From TCS-49 sp964442515 (lineage in GTDB: Bacteria; Campylobacterota; Campylobacteria; Campylobacterales; Sulfurovaceae), in NCBI GenBank assembly GCA_964442515.1, contig CAYUAC010000075.1:1-9692 (forward strand): DNA of 9,692 bases. The letters run 5' to 3'. The notes under the pieces were generated by a model. The model made no database searches and was not told the origin of the DNA. It worked only from the letters and a program-made list of their open reading frames with translations. A program made the position numbers and the translations under genes. Below, one piece after another: positions 7,704 to 9,692 of this stretch (within the stretch, counting starts at the first letter, position 1; each line of letters starts with the position of its first letter).

Positions 7704-7931
7704 ATGGAAATAAATGAAGGTGTATTATATTTAAGTGATCCTATTAAAGATGAAGGAGTGGAAGAATTGATCGCTGTATTGTCACAAGATGATCTTGAAA
7801 AAATCAAAATAGACAGCGATTCCATTGACCCCGCGTCAATGCAAGTGCTGTTGTGCAGCAGTAAAACCAAGGAAGTGGAAATAGCTGACAAATATTACAG
7901 TCGACTTTTCGACAACTTGATAAAAGCGTAA
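7704..7931 (+). CDS. Very small STAS-like protein
   Basis: The product has 75 residues from ATG 7704, 5 nt after AAGGAG (7693-7698), which overlaps the cheR end; a GTG at 7698 inside the SD is rejected. The order of a short strand pair, a helix (about 18-27), a strand KIKID (33-37), then 'DSIDPASMQVLL' (39-50) and another helix resembles the core of a STAS (SpoIIAA-type anti-anti-sigma) domain, where the pattern is strand, Asp-Ser-x-Gly, Leu-rich helix. It is shorter than the usual ~100 residues. The position of the phosphorylatable Ser after the conserved Asp (D42) is taken by Pro43, with Ser45 two residues on. STAS genes next to cheY occur in several alternative chemosensory operons, which supports the call. 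Its partner is unknown. The fold assignment is by eye and only moderately sure; that it is a real gene is nearly certain from SD, spacing and context. Confidence 0.72.
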   Translation: MEINEGVLYLSDPIKDEGVEELIAVLSQDDLEKIKIDSDSIDPASMQVLLCSSKTKEVEIADKYYSRLFDNLIKA

Positions 7932-7953
7932 AAATTTGAAAAAAGGTAGAGAG

Positions 7954-8337
7954 ATGGCAAAGAATGTTGTTTTTATAGATGATTCAAAAACGGTGTTAAT
8001 GAGTGCCGAAATGGCTGTTAAACCGTTAGTCGATCAGGGATCAGTACTGGTACATACATATGAAAACCCGTTGGAATTACTTGATGACGTACATGAGGGG
8101 TTTGTATATGATTTGATTATTACAGACGTGAATATGCCCCAAATGAACGGGCTTGATATGGCAAAGGAGTTAAAGGCAAAAGAGGAGGTGAAGTTAAAAC
8201 CCATTTTGGCTTTGACGACGGAGAACAAGCCTGAACTTAAAGCCAAAGCGAAAGAGATCGGACTTGCCGGCTGGATCACAAAACCGTTTCAACCCAAAAA
8301 ACTTCTCATGGGTATCAAAAGAACTATTAAGGTATAG
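7954..8337 (+). CDS. cheY: Chemotaxis response regulator CheY (single receiver domain)
   Basis: This is a 127-residue stand-alone receiver phosphorylated by CheA and the likely output of the pathway. The start is ATG 7954, 7 nt after AAAGG (7942-7946); an upstream TTG at 7936 lacks support. Conserved residues are present: acidic pair D9/D10 in FIDDS, phosphoacceptor D58 in ITDVNMP, T88 in LALTTEN, and K110 in ITKPF. W107 takes the place of the switch Tyr/Phe near position 106 of E. coli CheY, so the output surface may differ. No DNA-binding or enzymatic domain follows. The gene lies 22 nt after the STAS-like gene and is the last of the operon; its stop codon is inside the stem of the terminator hairpin. 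Whether it targets the flagellar motor or another machine cannot be told here. Confidence 0.94.
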   Translation: MAKNVVFIDDSKTVLMSAEMAVKPLVDQGSVLVHTYENPLELLDDVHEGFVYDLIITDVNMPQMNGLDMAKELKAKEEVKLKPILALTTENKPELKAKAKEIGLAGWITKPFQPKKLLMGIKRTIKV

Positions 8338-8355
8338 CTGGAAAAGCTATACCTT
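8329..8355. terminator. Probable bidirectional terminator hairpin between cheY and the small antisense gene
   Basis: AAGGTATAGCT (8329-8339) and AGCTATACCTT (8345-8355) form a perfect 11-bp stem with a GGAAA loop. On the + strand the 3' flank is only moderately U-rich (CCATTCAATCTTATTT); on the - strand it reads TTAATAGTTCTTTTG. The cheY stop (TAG, 8335-8337) and the stop of the - strand small ORF (8349-8347) lie in opposite arms. The position suits transcription ending from both sides; the weak U tracts keep the call below certainty. Confidence 0.72.
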
Positions 8356-8445
8356 CCATTCAATCTTATTTAAATACATAGAAATGATCATTATCATTGC
8401 GTATGTAAATAAAAAAAGAAAGTTTAATACAAAAGAAGTATCCAT
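8347..8445 (-). CDS. Putative 32-residue single-span membrane peptide
   Basis: On the - strand an ATG (8445-8443) opens a 33-codon frame ending TAG at 8347. The peptide begins MDTSFVLNFLFLF, continues through a Met/Ile-rich hydrophobic stretch (roughly residues 5-24) and ends KIEWKV, which looks like one membrane-spanning helix with a short cationic C-terminus. An SD-like AAAGGTG (8457-8451) lies 5 nt upstream, and a TATAAT (8481-8476) stands 30 nt before the start. It converges on cheY, and both genes end in Lys-Val-stop in the arms of one palindrome. No homologue is recognised and no function is proposed. A low-complexity AT-rich gap could produce such an ORF by chance; SD, promoter box and terminator together argue against that. 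Confidence 0.5.
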   Translation of the reverse strand: MDTSFVLNFLFLFTYAMIMIISMYLNKIEWKV

Positions 8446-8475
8446 TGAACCACCTTTCAACTGATTTCATTCAAA

Positions 8476-8481
8476 ATTATA
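8476..8481 (-). promoter_or_regulatory. -10 box for the small antisense gene
   Basis: A perfect TATAAT on the - strand is preceded by an unbroken T run. A TTGCCA (8498-8493) lies 11 nt upstream, too close for a standard -35. T-rich upstream tracts without a clear -35 are typical of sigma-70 promoters in Campylobacterota. It is placed 30 nt before the small ORF start. Confidence 0.45.
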
Positions 8482-8579
8482 AAAAAAACTTGTGGCAAAA
8501 AAGTGTGTTTTACTCCTACAGTGCATAATCTGGCCAGGCGCTGGAATATAGAAGTAACTCATACATAAGATTGTTGCTG

Positions 8580-8585
8580 TATAAT
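8580..8585 (+). promoter_or_regulatory. -10 box for the transporter gene
   Basis: A perfect TATAAT sits 33 nt before ATG 8619, predicting a short leader. No good -35 hexamer is visible at 16-18 nt. The gap 8446-8618 otherwise holds only the leader and promoter of the antisense small gene. Confidence 0.45.
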
Positions 8586-8618
8586 CAAAACAGTACGATG
8601 CAAACAAAAGGTAAATTC

Positions 8619-9593
8619 ATGGCACGATTTGCAACGCTGTTTGTCCTTCTGGCTGCTTTTTTCTGGGGGTTGGCCGGTGGTATTGCCGGAATACTGATGG
8701 ATCAGGGCTGGGAACCTTATGTGATGTCGCTGTACCGCGGGGGCATCGGGCTGTTGTTTGTACTGCTGTGGCTGGCGGTGCGGCCTCGCTGCAGCGGCCT
8801 GAATAACCCGCGGCTGTGGTTTTGGGCGGTTTTCGCTGGTCTTGGCGTTGCGGGCAATTTCTCATTTTATTTCATAAGTATCAACCAGGGCAGCGTCGCC
8901 GTTGCCGCAACACTGATGTACTGCGCTCCCGTTTTTGTTTACCTGGTCTCTTTTGCCTTCAAAATTGAAAAACCTACCCCGATGAAGTGGACGGCGATTG
9001 TGCTGGTGATGGTGGGCATTGTTTTATTGACGCGCGTTTACAGCATCGATGCAGGCGCCATCGCGCCCCTTGCGGTAGGTGCTGGACTGCTTTCGGGGCT
9101 GTGTTATGCCGCTTTTATCTTCGGGCTCAAGTATGCTGCGCCCTACGGCAGTCCGCAGGCTATTCTGTCGGTGGCTTTTGGCGTTCTTGTTGCTGTTTTG
9201 GCGCTGCCAAGCCAGGGCGGGCAGGTCATTGCGGCTCTTGGTTCGCAGTTGTGGCCGCTTTTTATCCTTCTTGGATTGCTTGGTGCCGGGGTTTCATTTT
9301 TTCTTTACATCAAGGGATTGCACTATACGCCGCCGGCGGTTGCTTCTATCGTGGCTATGGTCGAACCGGTTACGGCGTCGCTTTTTGGGATTGTACTGTT
9401 GGATGAAAGCTTGTCCGGTGTGCAGTATCTTGGAATGGGACTGATTCTTGTTACCGTTACGATGCTTTCGATGCATTCGGGCAAAAGCAAGGTTTCTCCC
9501 CGTACAAAAGCGCAAAAAGCCAGAGAAAAGACCTATGGGGATGTTCGGTGGCACCGGTATCAATGGCAGGGTATGAAAAAAACATATCTTTAA
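8619..9593 (+). CDS. EamA-family (DMT superfamily) transporter
   Basis: This inner-membrane protein of 324 residues is of the drug/metabolite transporter type; the substrate cannot be deduced. The start is ATG 8619, 7 nt after AAAAGG (8606-8611); earlier in-frame TTG 8571 and ATG 8598 lack an SD, and the hydrophobic first helix begins right after 8619. Two EamA repeats are visible (about 5-138 and 150-285), consistent with ten membrane helices; the second repeat contains the family-typical ASIVAMVEPVTASLFG (242-257). The C-terminal tail (about 287-324) is unusually long, Lys/Arg-rich and hydrophilic. Base composition differs sharply from the operon: 8761-8820 is about 68% G+C (41/60), whereas 2161-2220 in cheA is about 32% (19/60). 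This suggests acquisition from a higher-GC donor. It has its own promoter-like box and no evident link to chemosensing. Confidence 0.93.
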   Translation: MARFATLFVLLAAFFWGLAGGIAGILMDQGWEPYVMSLYRGGIGLLFVLLWLAVRPRCSGLNNPRLWFWAVFAGLGVAGNFSFYFISINQGSVAVAATLMYCAPVFVYLVSFAFKIEKPTPMKWTAIVLVMVGIVLLTRVYSIDAGAIAPLAVGAGLLSGLCYAAFIFGLKYAAPYGSPQAILSVAFGVLVAVLALPSQGGQVIAALGSQLWPLFILLGLLGAGVSFFLYIKGLHYTPPAVASIVAMVEPVTASLFGIVLLDESLSGVQYLGMGLILVTVTMLSMHSGKSKVSPRTKAQKAREKTYGDVRWHRYQWQGMKKTYL

Positions 9594-9647
9594 AGTAAAG
9601 GATGGATATTTTCTAGTTTGTCAGTTTAAGAAATTTCATTTTGAAGT

Positions 9648-9692
<45 letters not shown>

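Noticed and set aside
8382..8399. Fur-box-like AATGATCATTATCATT sequence
   Set aside because: It falls inside the - strand small ORF, where it simply encodes repeated Met/Ile codons, and only partly matches the Fur consensus. It is also about 180 nt from the transporter promoter box.
8264..8464. + strand open frame running past the end of cheY
   Set aside because: It overlaps cheY in another frame, has no SD, and crosses the terminator; it is a shadow in an AT-rich gap.

Overview
The window is a moderately AT-rich bacterial segment that is almost entirely coding on the + strand. It holds one tightly packed chemosensory operon (1-8337), a short regulatory gap with a probable overlooked small gene on the - strand, an unrelated DMT-family transporter gene of much higher G+C, and the 3' half of a CAT-anticodon tRNA at the right edge. 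Gene style, AT-richness and the CheW-CZB architecture suggest a Campylobacterota (Epsilonproteobacteria) member of the free-living Sulfurimonas/Sulfuricurvum type. This is inference, because no 16S or other marker gene is present.

Layout: (1) 1-960, 3' part of a PAS-plus-long-helix protein of unknown role. (2) cheA, 987-3029, with Hpt, P2-like, dimerisation/ATPase and CheW-like domains and no receiver. (3) A soluble chemoreceptor, 3063-4964, carrying two complete MCP signalling hairpins whose tips lie exactly 300 residues apart. (4) A cheW gene, 4975-5763, whose CheW fold is interrupted by a complete CZB zinc-binding domain. (5) cheB, 5754-6851, and cheR, 6856-7701, both with all catalytic motifs. 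(6) A 75-residue STAS-like protein, 7704-7931. (7) A stand-alone cheY, 7954-8337. Genes overlap or are separated by at most about 33 nt, so they are probably co-transcribed from a promoter left of the window. A hairpin at 8329-8355 ends the operon.

How it may work: every component is predicted cytoplasmic. No membrane receptor, cheD, cheZ or flagellar gene is in view. The tandem MCP would scaffold CheA, and the coupling protein itself carries the zinc (and perhaps redox) sensing module. CheB and CheR would tune methylation of the receptor, and CheY, perhaps with the STAS protein, would be the output. The locus therefore looks like a self-contained cytoplasmic chemosensory pathway in which sensing has moved from the receptor into the CheA-coupling protein. 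Whether it controls motility or another output cannot be read from the window.

Right of the operon, a 32-codon membrane-peptide ORF (8445-8347, -) with its own SD and TATAAT box converges on cheY. Both genes end in Lys-Val-stop inside the two arms of the same palindrome, which suggests a shared bidirectional terminator. The transporter gene (8619-9593) stands out by base composition and lies just beyond the 3' end of the tRNA, a typical place for acquired DNA, although no integrase or att repeat is visible.
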